Of a stretch of 64,000 nt of DNA, positions 51,815-64,000 are shown piece by piece. The stretch comes from Centropus unirufus. Lineage: Eukaryota > Chordata > Aves > Cuculiformes > Centropidae. Positions within the stretch are counted from its first letter, which is position 1; the number at the start of each line of letters is the position of its first letter. The position numbers were made by a program, and so were the translations under genes. The notes under the pieces were generated by a model. The model made no database searches. It was not told the origin of the DNA and was given only the letters and a program-made list of their open reading frames with translations. The stretch is taken from the NCBI GenBank assembly GCA_013397695.1, contig VYZI01000084.1:1115655-1179654 (forward strand). Reading direction: 5' to 3'.

Positions 51815-51853
51815 AACATAACCTTGTTAAGGTTATGTTAAAACATAACCTTG
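51815..51853. repeat. Inverted repeat plus third direct copy of an 11-mer
   Basis: AACATAACCTT (51815-51825), a 3-bp loop GTT, its exact reverse complement AAGGTTATGTT (51829-51839), and a third copy AACATAACCTT (51843-51853) follow an A-rich run. The first two form a perfect 11-bp stem, and the third could pair with the same middle arm. Confidence 0.9.
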
Positions 51854-54800
51854 TTTGTCCAACGCTGCTTGGGGGGTAGGGAGCTGCGTGGGCTGGGTTT
51901 GAAGCTGCAAGTTTTTTTTGTGGCCACTGAGTAGACCTGGTTCTGGGGCTGTTTTCCAGTGCAATCAGGCCAAGCCCATTTGGATCCAGAACTGTCTGCA
52001 GAAGAAAGATAAAACAGAGGTGGGCACACTTGAGGTGCAGCAACAATTTGGCATCTTACTCCAGACCCCTGCAAAGCCCATCCAGGGATTTTAGGTAGCT
52101 GGTCAAAGTACAGGGGCTAAGGGACAAGAGAAACATGGGCTCGATTTTCAAGGCAAGCCCTTGTTTAGGGTTAGGAGGCAGGTGAAGTGCCTGGGGTAAA
52201 AGAGGTCTGCTTAGGCTTACCAGTTACACAGGCCAGCAGATGGCCATTTTGTTATTTAAAAATCTCATTCCCTTGTGCTGAGCTCTGTTTGACTTTTGGG
52301 TGTCAGGCAAAACCCTGCTGTTTGCAGGCTTTTCTAAGTGGCTGCTTTCCTCTCTCCCAACCTGGGGATTTGCTCGTGCTGAGCTACAGGCGATGCTCAC
52401 CCCCTTCCTCTCTTCGGGACTCCGGCTGAAGTCCAGCCTGGGAAGAGATGCCCCTGCCCAGCCCCATCCAGCCCTTCAAACGGAAGGGCAGGAAGGAGTT
52501 TTCATATTGGGTTCCCACAGGTGGGAGAAAGAGTAGGAAGTTCAGCAAAATTTGTAACTTCGCCTGCTGTAGTCAGCACAGGGAGCTCTAGGATAGGGGA
52601 CTTGTCCACAGATGGACTGCATGCCAAATATTTGCTCCAGGAATGACACAGATATAGAATGAGGTATTTCACACACCCTGAGGATCACTTGATCTCAAGG
52701 TGTTGAAGGACTTCAGACCAGTCCCATATAACTTCTGGGTATATACCATGTCCAGTCATGTAGGGGATATGAAGTGGCATGTTTGATTAATACTTATGGG
52801 CTGTGCTTGAGCTGAGTGGATACTGTAGGTTTTGTAAAGAGATGCTCTTGTCTTTCATGGAAGTATATGTTTTCTGGATTTTGTGTTGTGCTCTGGAGGA
52901 ATGAATTAGTCATATATCTAGAGAAGTGATATTTTTCCAAGTGCTTTGATGTGCAGGGTTTTGGGGATATATAATATGGAAAAAAAGGTTGTCTGATTTT
53001 TTGATGCTCATTCTTTCTTCCTCTGGGAGCCTTGTTCAGTGAATAAGCACTAATACTTTTCCTGAATATGAGACTAGCTGATATCAGTCCTGAGAGTCTC
53101 CTATACATTAGTACGTTTGTTATACTTCCTATGAAAATGTTCCTGATTCTTATAGCCCTTTGGATAGGTGCATGGATCTAATAATTTCAGTGAAGTGTAA
53201 GCTCTTGCCCCTTAAGGCCTTCTGGATGGTTTCCAAAGTCTTATCTTTGGAACCGTGGTTAACTTCTCCACTTCTCTTGAGAGTGCTTGGGCTGGGAAAG
53301 GACATTGCCAGTTGCAGCAGCCTAGAGATGTCTCTGTGTACAACAGGAAGGGTATACCAAAAGGTTCTCCCCTATTCAGAGCCAGATGTCTTTATTGGTA
53401 GAAACCAGAACTGGATCCCTGCTATGGGTGAATGCTAACACAGGCTCTACTTATTATTTACTGCCTCCAACATCCTTAATCCCCCTGTTTCCAGCTCAAT
53501 GTTCTCAACCAACCACATGCTTTTTGAAAAGGAGACTATGAGGAGGATATATGACTGAATGGGTAAAATCACAAGTGTCACTGCTGTTCTGTGAGAGCTG
53601 TAATGTGACAGAAAATCATGTACAAAGTGATATCACAGCCCTCTGCTGCAGTTATGTTTTTGTTTGCTGTTCAGCTGGAGTGAAATCGGGGACCACCACA
53701 AAGCAGAGTAGGGTGGAGGTGTGATAGAAATGAGTCCCACACCCCAGTGTGTCTCACCTCAGGGAGGACCACCTCTGCGAAGTGGTTTCTAGCATTTATT
53801 TACCTGCTTGCTCTTGTAAAAAAGCAGCAAGCCAACATGAGCAGTATTTGCAGTCTGAGTGGCTTCTCACTGCCAGTAAACCGGCCCAGCAACAGAGAGA
53901 ATTGGGAAAAAATGCAATGCATCTCTATGTCCTCAAGCATGCACAACAGTTTCACTTGCAGGGTAAGCAAGTCCATGGAACAGCTTTGTCATTGTTCTTA
54001 TACTTGGGAAGACTACTTAATCATATGCCGAGTGTGGGCTCATAGACATATGGCATCCACTGTATCACCTCGTACTGGTGGTCGTTAACCCAGGATGCCA
54101 CATGCTCCTCCTGAAACACATTCTGGGCAATTTCCCCTGGAATCCAGGAGTCAGGACAGGCCATTTATGCAGTGGGATAATAACTGGAAGGTTGCTAGTA
54201 CTGGCGCACATACAAGAGGGATGCCTTTTACTGCTGCTGAATGACACAGTTGTGTTCACCATGCAGGCTGAATTCTAGTTCTGGTTAAGTCAATGGCTTT
54301 ATGGGAATCGCCCATCGAGTCAATTCAGAAGAATGACCCTCTTCCTCTGTTGGGAGGTCACACCTTTGTTTGGAGGCACTGCAGGCAGGGAAGTATGGCA
54401 GCCTGCCTACACCCGATGAGGATTACCACAGGTCACCTGTGTATCAGAGAGGACCAGTGGTTGCCTTCTCTAGCTTTGTAGACGCCTCTGGTGGAGATTC
54501 TCAGTTTGAGTTATTTTCAGCCTGCTTCTACTAATGAAAGACTCTTGGCCAAGTGGTGATTCTCCTTCACCTCCCCACAAATCTTACTCTCTACCCCCTA
54601 GACGTAGGTTGACTACATCCTTCAAACCCTTTTCAATTGTCTGCTGATCTCCTTGCAGTCATTGTTGAAGCAAGCTAAACATATGCTCTATTTTCCCTTG
54701 TGAATCAACTCCTCTGCCCCTTTCATCATGTTTTTCTGCTCTCCTCTGAACTCTGTTCAGCTTGGGTGCATGCTTCTGGCTGTTAGCTTCTAAAAGTAAA

Positions 54801-56732
54801 ATATAACACATCAGATCTGGGTGTTGCCTTGGCTGGAAAGGGCTGTTACCTCCTGCAACATCTCAGGGATGGGAAGAAAGTAACCTGGTGCTGCAGGACC
54901 TGTAAACTGCTGGCAGCTTGCAAACCAGACAGCTAACTTCTCTCTCTTGAGCTAGCTGGTGCTCTCATCGTAAAAGGTCTCCTTTTACCAGGTGAGGCAG
55001 GCCACCACAGACAGAACAAAACTGCCTTGCCCACTGCTGACCCACAAGGTTTTCCCCAGAGTTGTCCCAGCACTAGTGCTTAGGCCCATCCCTCTGCTGG
55101 TGAGTGACTCTGCGAGTGCTGGCTGTGCCTTCGCAATAGGCATGACCTGGCTGTGGAGATCAGCAAGTTCCTCCAACAATTTGTCATGTTAGGTTTCATG
55201 GCCTGCTTGCATATGATTTTATTATCTGTCACTGCCAAGCCTCCTGCAGCTTTGCTGTTTTCTGATTTTTCCTCCCTACCTGTTGCAGATCACTATTTTT
55301 TTCCCTTCCACATTTGCCTTGCATTTTTCATCTGAGAGGGAACTAATCTCTTTTTCATTCCAGATCAGTCTCTACAAGTCTGCTGGTCCTTCTTCTCTCC
55401 CCCTCCTTTCTGCAACTTGCAGCAGCCGTGACTTCAGGACCTAAAAGAAAGAAACATAAATAAGTGAGGAAGAATCTCCAAGGCAGCAGTAAGACATGGC
55501 AAAAGTAATGAAACTAAAAGGTTGGCTTTCTTGTACACCAAGTAGCATTAGAACAGTGCACAGTCTTGGCTCCTGAGGTATCATCACGGTCTGTTGATGA
55601 TGTAATTGTAATGATGTCTCTTTCTGTCAGGCTGCTCAACTGTAGCTTGTCTGCTTAAGCTCTGTGAAATGTTATTCTTCATAAAATAAATGTTTCTAGT
55701 GAAAGGCTGGTGTGAGAGGACATACAAAGTCTTTAAGGTCAGGCCTACGGCTGCACATTTTGAACGATATCTCTGCAAAATTCAGCTGCAGAAATTGGAG
55801 ATGCTGGGCAGGCAGTTGAAAGCTTAGTTTTCTGACTAATTGCATCTGCCGCAGGTGTTTTGACAGCTTTCAAAATAAGATAGCATTTGTAAATATCCAT
55901 GTCTCTTAATCCAAAGGCTTTATGGATGTCTGTATCTCCAGGAAATATTCCCTGCAGGTTATGGTTTGTTGATTTGTGAAACTCACGCCCCTGATGAAAA
56001 TTGGTGGGTAGGTGGGGCTCTTTCAAGTCTTTCTCCCGGGCAATTTGAAATGATTAATTTTCTAGTCCAACTGTTTGTCCCTGAGCCTTCTGCTAAGCTT
56101 CCAATCTCACATTGCAGCTGCATTCCTGCTAACACCAGCAAACCCTGCCAGTGCCTCCAGGGCCCAAGGTCTGCCAGCTAACCTGACAAACAGCGTCCCT
56201 GCTGCCCCAGAAGGTTTTAGTTGTACTCCCTGGCAGGTGACACTATACCTGAGGTGCAAGGGGTGGCTGCCCCCAGGAGAAAGGGCAGTACAGCTGCTCC
56301 TGCAACCAGGATGTCTCCAAGCTATTGCGACGGCCAACAGGGGAATGAAGCAAAAGATGTATAATGCTTAAAAACACAGTTCTCCAATAAAGAAAGCAGG
56401 AAGAACTACTTATTTATTGTCATAGCAGCTGTGATGTGTCATACACATGACCAAACTGCATAGGCCAGAATACTATTGAGAAGGGGTGAGGTGGTTTGTC
56501 TTCTAACTGGTGTCCTCTTACATAACCTCAAGGGTCTGTGTCATGTAAGTCACTTGCCTCAGTGAGTGACAAAGTGCGGGGCAGACTTTGTGGGAAGATA
56601 GATCTGCAGAGCCTGTGCATGATGATCTAAGTTACAATTTCTGGTGCCCTGAGTTTTCTATGCATTTGTGAAAAGGTGAACTGAGCCTTTAACATTTAAT
56701 CAAAGCAACTATTTATAAATAAGTAAACACAA

Positions 56733-56816
56733 CTGATTTATAAAGAATCAAGACATTCTGTGCTTTATTTTTATAAATCAAAACAGCTGATTTTTAAAGA
56801 ATCAAGACATTCTGTG
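56733..56816. repeat. 30-bp direct repeat, 54-bp offset
   Basis: A 30-bp word starting CTGATTTATAAAGAATC and ending AAGACATTCTGTG (56733-56762) recurs at 56787-56816 with one mismatch (A to T). Both copies are preceded by TATAAAT-rich sequence, so the duplicated unit was probably about 54 bp, of which this is the conserved part. Confidence 0.88.
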
Positions 56817-57500
56817 TTTTGTGGGTGCACCCTAAGCGCAGCATATCTGCAATGCTGGCTGCAGACACATTTGCTATTGTTCCAGGTATTCTTCAAAGAT
56901 AGCATCACAGATGGGACTCAACCATAAAATTAACACGTCCTTAATATGGTCCTGATGATTTTCCCATTTTCTTTTGCATATTGGATCATGTGAGGCACCT
57001 ACAGTTTTATTAGCAGAATGGGGTGATATTTTTTCTCGTTGCAGCAAATCAGGGATACCTGAAGAACACCAGAGTTAATGCTGAGTTCCCTCTGCCCGTG
57101 ACAAAGCACCCTGTTGCCACAGAATTTCCAGACAAAGATGAAAAAGAAAAATGGGGAGGGAAAAGAGAAAAGACCAAGAGAGGAGGAAATATAGCTCATA
57201 TTTACTGCATGACAGTTCAGATCAATGTACCTGGAAAAATAAATCTACGTGCTACAAAAATGTGCCAGTACCTTGTGAAATGAGAGCAGAGGTGGGATGC
57301 CTGTGTATCTGCAGGTTCTTGGGTTGGTTTAAGGGATTTCTGTTTAGCAGTAGTGTTTTGCACAGGTTTGTAACAGGTTAGTCATGTCCTTTCAGAATTG
57401 GATCTGTCTGGGAAAGACTAAATGGAATAATTGATTTTTTTATAGGATGCAATAATTGAGGAATAATGGAAAAGCAGAGCCTGGAGGAAGAAGGGTCTGG

Positions 57501-57540
57501 GAATTGTGGTAATACAAAGAGAATTGTGGTAATACAAAGC
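57501..57540. repeat. 20-bp tandem duplication
   Basis: GAATTGTGGTAATACAAAGA is followed directly by the same unit ending in C instead of A. The two copies are almost identical, suggesting a recent event. Confidence 0.9.
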
Positions 57541-58299
57541 AGAGGAATCCCTTGGGGGCAGATATTATCAGCTGAAGTGGAAGAAATATATAGGCTTTTC
57601 TGTCCTGCTTGCCTCTTGTAATAGCAAAATAAAGAGAACAGGAAGTAAGAAGGGAAGAATAAAGCCAGCTTCTACTCTCATTCACTCCACTTTCAGATTA
57701 ACCCTCAGCTGTCTAGGTAACTGAGAGTCAAACGGGATGTCCTTCCTCTCTTCCTCACATTTTTGGACCAGGAAACTGCAATGCTGCTTTAAAAAAAAAA
57801 AAGCAGTTCAGCAGGTGCAAGGCTGATTGTGAAGATGCAAGCCTGGAGGGCCTGGATTTGGGGTTTAGAAGATACCACTTGTGGCATGGCTGACAGCAAT
57901 GTCATGCTTCCTTCCGAGAAGTATTTGAAAAAAAATACAGATGGTCTGCATCCAGCAAAAAATCCGCAAGCCCAGAGAAATGTCTGCAAAATATCAGGAA
58001 AACTTAGCAAAAGCAACTGTCATTTTCCCCATACTCTTCTCCTTACAAAACACTGTTAGGGATTTATGCTGCCTTTCAAAATCCCAGGTCACAAAGATGC
58101 ACTGTCTTCTCTTGGGTAAAGCTGTCAGAACAAGTAATACACTATCCACTATCATTGTCTGGTAAAGTTTTCAGAAACTTTATAAATTAATTTAATTCTT
58201 TTTCTCTTATTACACTTCTCTTCCTTTCAGCAATTTTGCTATCCCTCCTTTACATCTGTCTACTTGTCATCAATTATCCTACTTGTATTTAGTCATTGC

Positions 58300-58860
58300 T
58301 TAGCGAACTGGTACAGACTTTGCTCTTTCCTCCTTTCCTTGTAATTGGATGTCTCTATTCTGGTAATCAATGTATATTGCTTTGTCAATAGCTTTTGGGT
58401 GTTGAAGTGCCCAGAAGAGAAAACAACAGTTTAGGTGTGGCATCCATAGAGAAAGAAGCGCAAGGCTTGCTGCTGTATAATGTATACAGTGCTTCTGTGC
58501 ATAGACAAGGTGTTTCATTATCTTGCCAAAGTCATATGCAATTTTTCCTCTTTTATAACGCTTAGTGTTTCAGTTTCTCTCTCATTAAGCACCTGTGGTT
58601 TGGCTTAATGTTCTTCTCTTTCCTTGGTTACAGATATTTTTTTTTGCCAAGATTAATGTTTAATTTAGGTAATTCCTCCCTGTTGTTTCAATTTCTCCAA
58701 CTCCTACTTTGTTATTTCTCCTCCTTGCCTGCTTTTGAAAGCAGGCTCTGACATCCTCTCTGCTTATTCCTCTGAACTATTCCAGATCTTTAATGAAGAT
58801 TTTAATGACACCAGAATAAACAGTGGAACAATAACAGGCTTGCTGCGATGACCCCCCACC
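58300..58860 (-). mobile_element. Possible highly degraded CR1-type LINE fragment
   Basis: The + strand words GTTGAAGTGCCCAGAAGAGA and TTTAGGTGTGGCATCC (near 58400-58445), then ATTCCAGATCTTTAATGAAG (near 58779-58798), follow the order of conserved phrases seen in reverse-complement CR1 ORF2 (the C-terminal segment, then the middle RT). Long stretches between them show no similarity and no frame is intact. The assignment is tentative. Confidence 0.35.
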
Positions 58861-61474
58861 CCCCTTGTCTCTCCCCTTTCTGGGCACATACCACCAGACA
58901 TGGTCTACATCCAGCAGTCATGCTCTATCATGACCACAACTACACTCTCATCAATTTGTTTTGCCACTGTAAAAATTCACAAGTTGCTTTACAAAATGCC
59001 CTCTTTACCAGGTGGGCAGAAATCCTCTGGTGCGTTTCCTTTCTCCATTATCATAATTTTTAGCAAGTGCCTCAGGAAAGCAAGCCAGTGTGCCTTGGTA
59101 TGCTTAATAATTTCCCATAATTCCTTACATACAGTGCTTCTCTGTGTTCCTCTCTTGGTAGCCCACCTGCTTTGCTTGTGCTCCTCAGCTTTGCTTCTCA
59201 GCATTTACCTCCAAAACCTTTCCCAGTTCCCCACACACCAATATACATCCATAACCTGTGCTGCATGCAGGCCATCCAGGTTCCCCTCCAAGCTCACTGC
59301 AGTTTATAGGACTGGAGCCTCAACTGCTATAAATTGTCATAGCGCCACAGAAATCAATTAAGCTGTGTGATTTGTTCACCAGCTGGGCATCTGGCTGGGA
59401 TTTTGTGATTGCCATTTGCCTGGACTACAAATAGGGTACTAAACATCCCTAGGGCTAAGTGAGCTTGGGGAATGAAGGAGAAAAAAAAAGAAGATAATGC
59501 AGAATAAGCCTCTTCTAGCAGCCAAGGGACCTGGAGGATGGCCAGAAGAGACAGAAAACCATCAGGGGGGACTTCTATGTTATGAAAATATCATCCATCT
59601 CCTCCCTGCAGGGATCTCCCTGCTCCTTCTTATCATCTACCTAATCCTTACACAAGCACTTTTTCTTAGTTTTAGGCCACCTCCTATTCTCTTGTATTAC
59701 AGTGGTATCTTTGGTCAAGTAGCAAGCCTTACTACGCAAGGTGCTTAAAACGCACAAAAGGACCAGAAACTTATCCTAGAAACTTGCATGCCACCTGCCA
59801 CGTGTGGATACAGGCTGGAAGCAGAATAATACTATAAAAATGAGCATGGACAGCTATCCTGGCCCTAAATGTTGGGTAACTTGCTTTTGTGGGTTCCTCC
59901 TTCCTCTAGCTGCTTCCCTGCCTCAGGTTCTATTTTTTTCACATTGCTCCTCTCTTCTAGGGAATCTGCTCTTGAAAACAACAAATCTGCTGGGTTTTTT
60001 TCCTCAGAATGATAAGGTAAAAATAATACTGTGGTGCCAATCTGATATTTTCTGCAACTATCTTGCTCCCTGCCTATGTGTGTGTGTTCCTCCTGGTTAG
60101 CCCTGACTTTCACCTGTCTGCTCTTCTTGGACCTGTAGGCAGCAGTGGTGCCTATGGAGACTCTGGGTGAACCAGGTGCAGCGTGAATTATCTGCTACTT
60201 TGGATTTGTACAGCACCTATAAAGAGAAAACTCTCTTCTCAACTGGCTCATAGATGCTGCTGGAATACATATAAGCCCTAATTAAACAAGCCGCGAACTG
60301 AATCAGCAAGTGAAAAAAAGTCAGCATATTTTAACACTTCTGGAAGGCAACTCTGTGTGGCAATGGCACTTTTACATGATTTGTCATCACCTTTAATCAA
60401 GGTGTTTCCATAGGGCTTGACAGATTTAATTTTTTCTTTTTAGTTGCCACAAAGGAAGATGGTAATAAGCAAGCCTTGTGTCTGTGGCTATTGCTTCATG
60501 TCCCTCTTTTTCAAGAACGAATATGAGAAGCAGAAAAACACGTCAAACGGAAAATGCTCTGAGAAGATGTCAGGAGTGCCTGGTGCACAACCTAGCTGCT
60601 GTTTATGAAATGCCACGGCCACTTTTCCTACAGATTGGGAAATGATTCATGTTGTCCTAGCAGTAACTTACTACATGCCTTCCCTTAGCTTGAGACTAAG
60701 TGCCCTTGCTAAGTCCTTGCACATGGAGGTCTGAGCAGAGCTCAGTGCTTTTCATCTTGCCACCAGCCCTGTGTGCTGTCAGGCAGCTGCTGGGTGACCC
60801 TCAGCAGAAACTCTTGCTCTGGAAAAGCCTTTGCTGTTCACCTCTAAGAAATAGTTTGTACTTGAGATGGAGAAAAGCTGAGGCTTCTAGCAATCATTAG
60901 GAAAGCACCGAGGCATATAGGCTGAGGGGTTGCTGGTCATTTGGGCAGTCCCCAAGAGTCATTTGTGTGGATGGGAGGGTGAGAAATGTGCCTTACACAA
61001 CATATGTAAAGGACAACCAATTTTTCTTCTTTTTTTTTCTCCTGAGTGCAAAAGGCCTATAAAACAATTAGAGCTTAAAATTGGACTCCTGGCAGAGAAC
61101 GAGAGAGGGAGTTTATGCCTTGTTAAGTGTAATCAGTCTGGTGATAAGGGGACAATTTCAGCTGTGTGAGATATAATTACATCATAAACTCCACATTACA
61201 AACAGGGCAAGCAGGGGTGAAAAGGTAAAGAGGGAATAAACGATGATGCCCTTTGAGGGACGTGGCAGAGGAGACTTTTCTGGATTCCATTTCCCAGAGA
61301 GACTTTTCCAGCTGGAATGGGACCTGTGAGCAGGCAGCAGAGGCAGGCCAGCACCTCAGGGCTAACACATGCCCTTGCTCTCCTGAGTGGCTAGATGGGG
61401 TCCCCTGTCATGGCCACAACTGAGGTTTCACATCTGCCAGCTGGAGTGTGATGTTACTTTGGGCAAGTTACACA

Positions 61475-61499
61475 TTAATCACGTTTTAAACGTGATTAA
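61475..61499. repeat. 25-bp palindrome (12-bp arms, 1-bp centre)
   Basis: TTAATCACGTTT (61475-61486), one central T, and its exact reverse complement AAACGTGATTAA (61488-61499) form a perfect inverted repeat. Each arm carries a CACGTT/AACGTG E-box-like core next to ATTA. Confidence 0.92.
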
Positions 61500-62478
61500 A
61501 ACAGCCAAACACTTACTTGTGGTCTGAAGCTGGAGGACAGTGTCTGCAGCCATGCTGCTAGCCAAAGGTAGGTTGACAGCTGCAGAGAAAAAGGAGGCAC
61601 AAATTACCCTCCCTAGTGGTGGTGGCACACCTAGGTTGAGGACGCACAGCCCGTCTGCAGGGACAAGGGCTGCAATGCAGCTCAGCATCATGCTGCAGAG
61701 AACAAGGCTGACCAAACAAGTGTGGGCATCCTGGTCTGGAGCTCAACTGTCCCACCAAAGGGGTGGCGGCGAAGAATTAAGCATCATATTGTCCATCTCC
61801 CAGGCTACTTGTGGGAGCAGTGGGAAATGGTATCCGTGTAGGACACCCAACCAGACACAGGGAAGGGGTCAGGTTTATGCATGGTTCCTGCTCTGAGAAC
61901 CAGTGCTGGGCAGCCCCATCTTGGGACACATCTCAGGAAATCTGTCCAGAGCACATGTGGCTGCTTGGGTCTTACCAGGAAAAATGAGAAATGAATCTTG
62001 AGGGGGTTGACGTTTGCCACTTTAAGTAAGTATAAGAAATAGCACACTAGGGATACGTGGGTTTCTTTGTATGAGAAGTTTTTGGAAATCCCGTATTTCT
62101 CAGCTCAGGGACTTGAATTATTGACATATTACTTGAATCTTGGAAAATTCTTGATTTCTAGTTTTCTCTCTCAAAAGCACATAGTCATTTTTTAAACATT
62201 TGTATCAGAAACTCTGGTGCCTACTTTTATTTTTGCTGGTAAAGACCTGCCTTATGGACTGGAGAATTGCATGTGGTTTGGGGATCAAGAGTTCTAGTCT
62301 TTCCTTGTCACTGACATGCTGCATGGCATTAGATAAATCACTTAACCTTTCCATGACATACTTCCCCAACTGTAAAATGAAGCTGATAATCATATTTGCT
62401 TACTTCACAAAAGTGTTAGAAGAATGAATTATCGCTGTTTTTATGACCACTTATATCCCTCTGTGGGGCAAAGACTGC

Positions 62479-62495
62479 TTTTTTTTTTTTTTTTT
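62479..62495. repeat. T17 homopolymer run
   Basis: Seventeen consecutive T lie between GACTGC and CTGCG. There is no adjacent CR1 or SINE body, so it is not an obvious retroposon tail. Its length in the assembly may be inaccurate. Confidence 0.85.
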
Positions 62496-64000
62496 CTGCG
62501 CTCATGCAACAACACAGGAGTCCTGCTCTGTAAGGGATGTTCCTAAGAGCTATTAAGATAAAGAAAGATAAAAATTAAATATAGCTTTAGACAATGCAGC
62601 AAACAAGGTTTGCAAGTATAACAAATACAGTGGGTTAGATTAAAAGAGCAGATACTTCTTTTTTTTCTGTTCTAAATAAATGATCAATTAAGTGTAGTGA
62701 TAGTACCATGAAATACAACCTTACCTCAAAGTGGGCAGTGTAAGCCTCCTCTGGCAACCACTTTTCTGTAAAGGAGAGGGAAAAATTGTGTATATTCAGC
62801 TCCATGAATAGATTATTATTCTTATTACTACTAGTTGGAGTCCTTGAAGGCTTTGAACAAGATTAAGTTGCTTTAAGAGCTTTATAAGACTGAAGCTGGA
62901 GATAGTCCTCACTCTAAAAAGCTTGAGGTTAAAATAAACAAAGCATGAACTTGAGTTTAAAAGCAACAAACCGTGTCAGAGGAAGTAGAGACGTACATCC
63001 AGGGACACAGCTCACTGCCAGAGATTGGAATTCCCAGGCTGATGTTATTTCAAGTCGTTCAGCTCACTGCCTCTGCATGACTATTTCTCCTGTGCTGTTC
63101 TTGTTCTGCAGATCACTTTCATTCACACAGGTTTGGTGTCTTTTACTGGGAACAGGCATGAAAATGCAGAGTGGCTAAACTGGAGACTTAGCGACTATGC
63201 AGGCAACTGAAGGAGGAGGGAATTGGGAAACCTTGAACAGGTTTGTGGAGCAGGGACAATCACAATAGTCAGTGCAACTTTGAGTCGTGCTGAATGATGC
63301 TCTCAGGGGAGAGACATCTATACATCTCTCAGGACTGATTCAGCCATGAATAAGGAGCTCAGCACTCAATAACATATTATATTTAAAAAGACTCATTAGA
63401 CCCTGGTGCAGTCTACAAGGGAACACTTATGCTGCAAGTAACTTAACAGGGTTTCATGGGATGTCAATGAAGCAGAATGGACTGAACCGTGCTGTGAATC
63501 ATAACCAACACAGCTGTATCATCATATAGGACTAAAATATTCAGTGTATATTCTGGGTCTGACATCATTTGGCACCTACTTGAGGCATCAGCCTTATGAC
63601 TGGCTCAGTCCTTCCAGCAGAGGGAAGAAGCAAGGGGCCTGGTTTATGGACTGGGAACTACAGCACTGATAACTTGAGGCTATGGGGACTTGGAAGTGGT
63701 TCTCAGCTTCTGCCTTTAATGTGGGTTGAGACCATATATGTAACTTCCCCTCTGCAGTTGGTTCCCTTGGTTCCCAGGGTTGGCAAGCCCTGGACGAGAG
63801 GAGCTTCAGTGTGCTCTGGTACAGCTCCTGACCAAGCACCTGTTGTAGAGCCACAGCTCTTAGGCAAGACATCCACCTCTAAATCTGAACATCACCTTGG
63901 TGGCTTCCCAAAACAATGTATTGGCAACATCCAGCAGTGCCAAGATGAAAACTCACACAGAATTGCTGCTCTTGTGTCTAGGTCACTTTGTCATTCTCCC

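Larger units (their letters stand above)
45350..58299. other. Unique non-coding sequence
   Basis: There is no supported gene in this 13-kb stretch. It holds a 12-bp tandem duplication at 47251-47274, an inverted/direct repeat trio at 51815-51853, a 30-bp direct repeat at 56733/56787, a 20-bp tandem duplication at 57501-57540 and a candidate conserved block at 50690-50910. The longest frame is 170 codons (51534-52046, minus) with no recognised domain. Confidence 0.55.
58861..64000. other. Unique non-coding sequence to the window end
   Basis: No gene is supported. A 153-codon plus-strand frame (58900-59361) lacks any recognised domain. A 17-T run (62479-62495) and a near-perfect 25-bp palindrome (61475-61499) are the only notable structures. 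The right edge is cut by the window, not by a feature. Confidence 0.55.

Noticed and set aside
51534..52046. 170-codon minus-strand open frame
   Set aside because: It overlaps several open frames on the opposite strand, spans the inverted-repeat trio and A-run, and has no recognisable motif. It is best explained by low stop density.
56733..57540. Spaced direct repeats considered as a CRISPR-like array
   Set aside because: There are only two copies of each unit, with different units and no regular spacers. The sequence is clearly vertebrate nuclear DNA.
58900..59361. 153-codon plus-strand open frame rich in Leu/Ser/Cys
   Set aside because: The hydrophobic look comes from C/T-rich sequence. 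No transmembrane-protein family is recognised and the opposite strand is also partly open.

Overview
This window is vertebrate nuclear DNA, almost certainly from a bird. The base composition is AT-leaning and CpG-poor, and there are no compact operon-style reading frames. The recognisable repeats are fragments of the CR1 (chicken repeat 1) non-LTR retrotransposon, several with the avian 3' end (reverse complement TCATAGAATGGTTTGGGTTG), plus one solo LTR of the avian ERVL type (TG...CA, beginning TGTCATGATTTAACCCCAG on the + strand). I cannot tell the species or order.

Layout. Positions 1-14,000 are mostly unique non-coding sequence, with one old CR1 fragment (about 2870-3335, minus) and a 15-N assembly gap inside a TA microsatellite (10149-10163). 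Positions 14,085-17,775 hold the main repeat cluster: a 3' portion of a CR1 element on the minus strand (about 1.6 kb, reverse transcriptase and C-terminal ORF2 still readable but broken), an older CR1/L3-like fragment on the plus strand, and a shorter minus-strand CR1 3' end beside it. Positions 17,800-29,500 are unique, with AT-rich stretches that look like candidate conserved non-coding elements, best around 20,380-21,050. Positions 29,530-30,870 hold a second CR1 cluster, and 34,200-34,440 a fragment of the segment upstream of the RT domain. The ERVL-type solo LTR is at 44,755-45,349 (minus). The rest to 64,000 is unique sequence with short duplications, several striking small palindromes and a probable degraded CR1 near 58,300-58,860.

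I found no host protein-coding gene, exon, tRNA, rRNA or known small RNA that I can support. The longest open frames (206, 173 and 170 codons) show no recognisable domain and are about what chance allows in 64 kb. The window reads as intergenic or deep intronic DNA. I did not find a convincing new biological system. The most useful leads are the candidate regulatory blocks near 20.4-21.0 kb, the palindrome clusters at 41.2, 51.8 and 61.5 kb, and the internally deleted CR1 copy at 29.5 kb.
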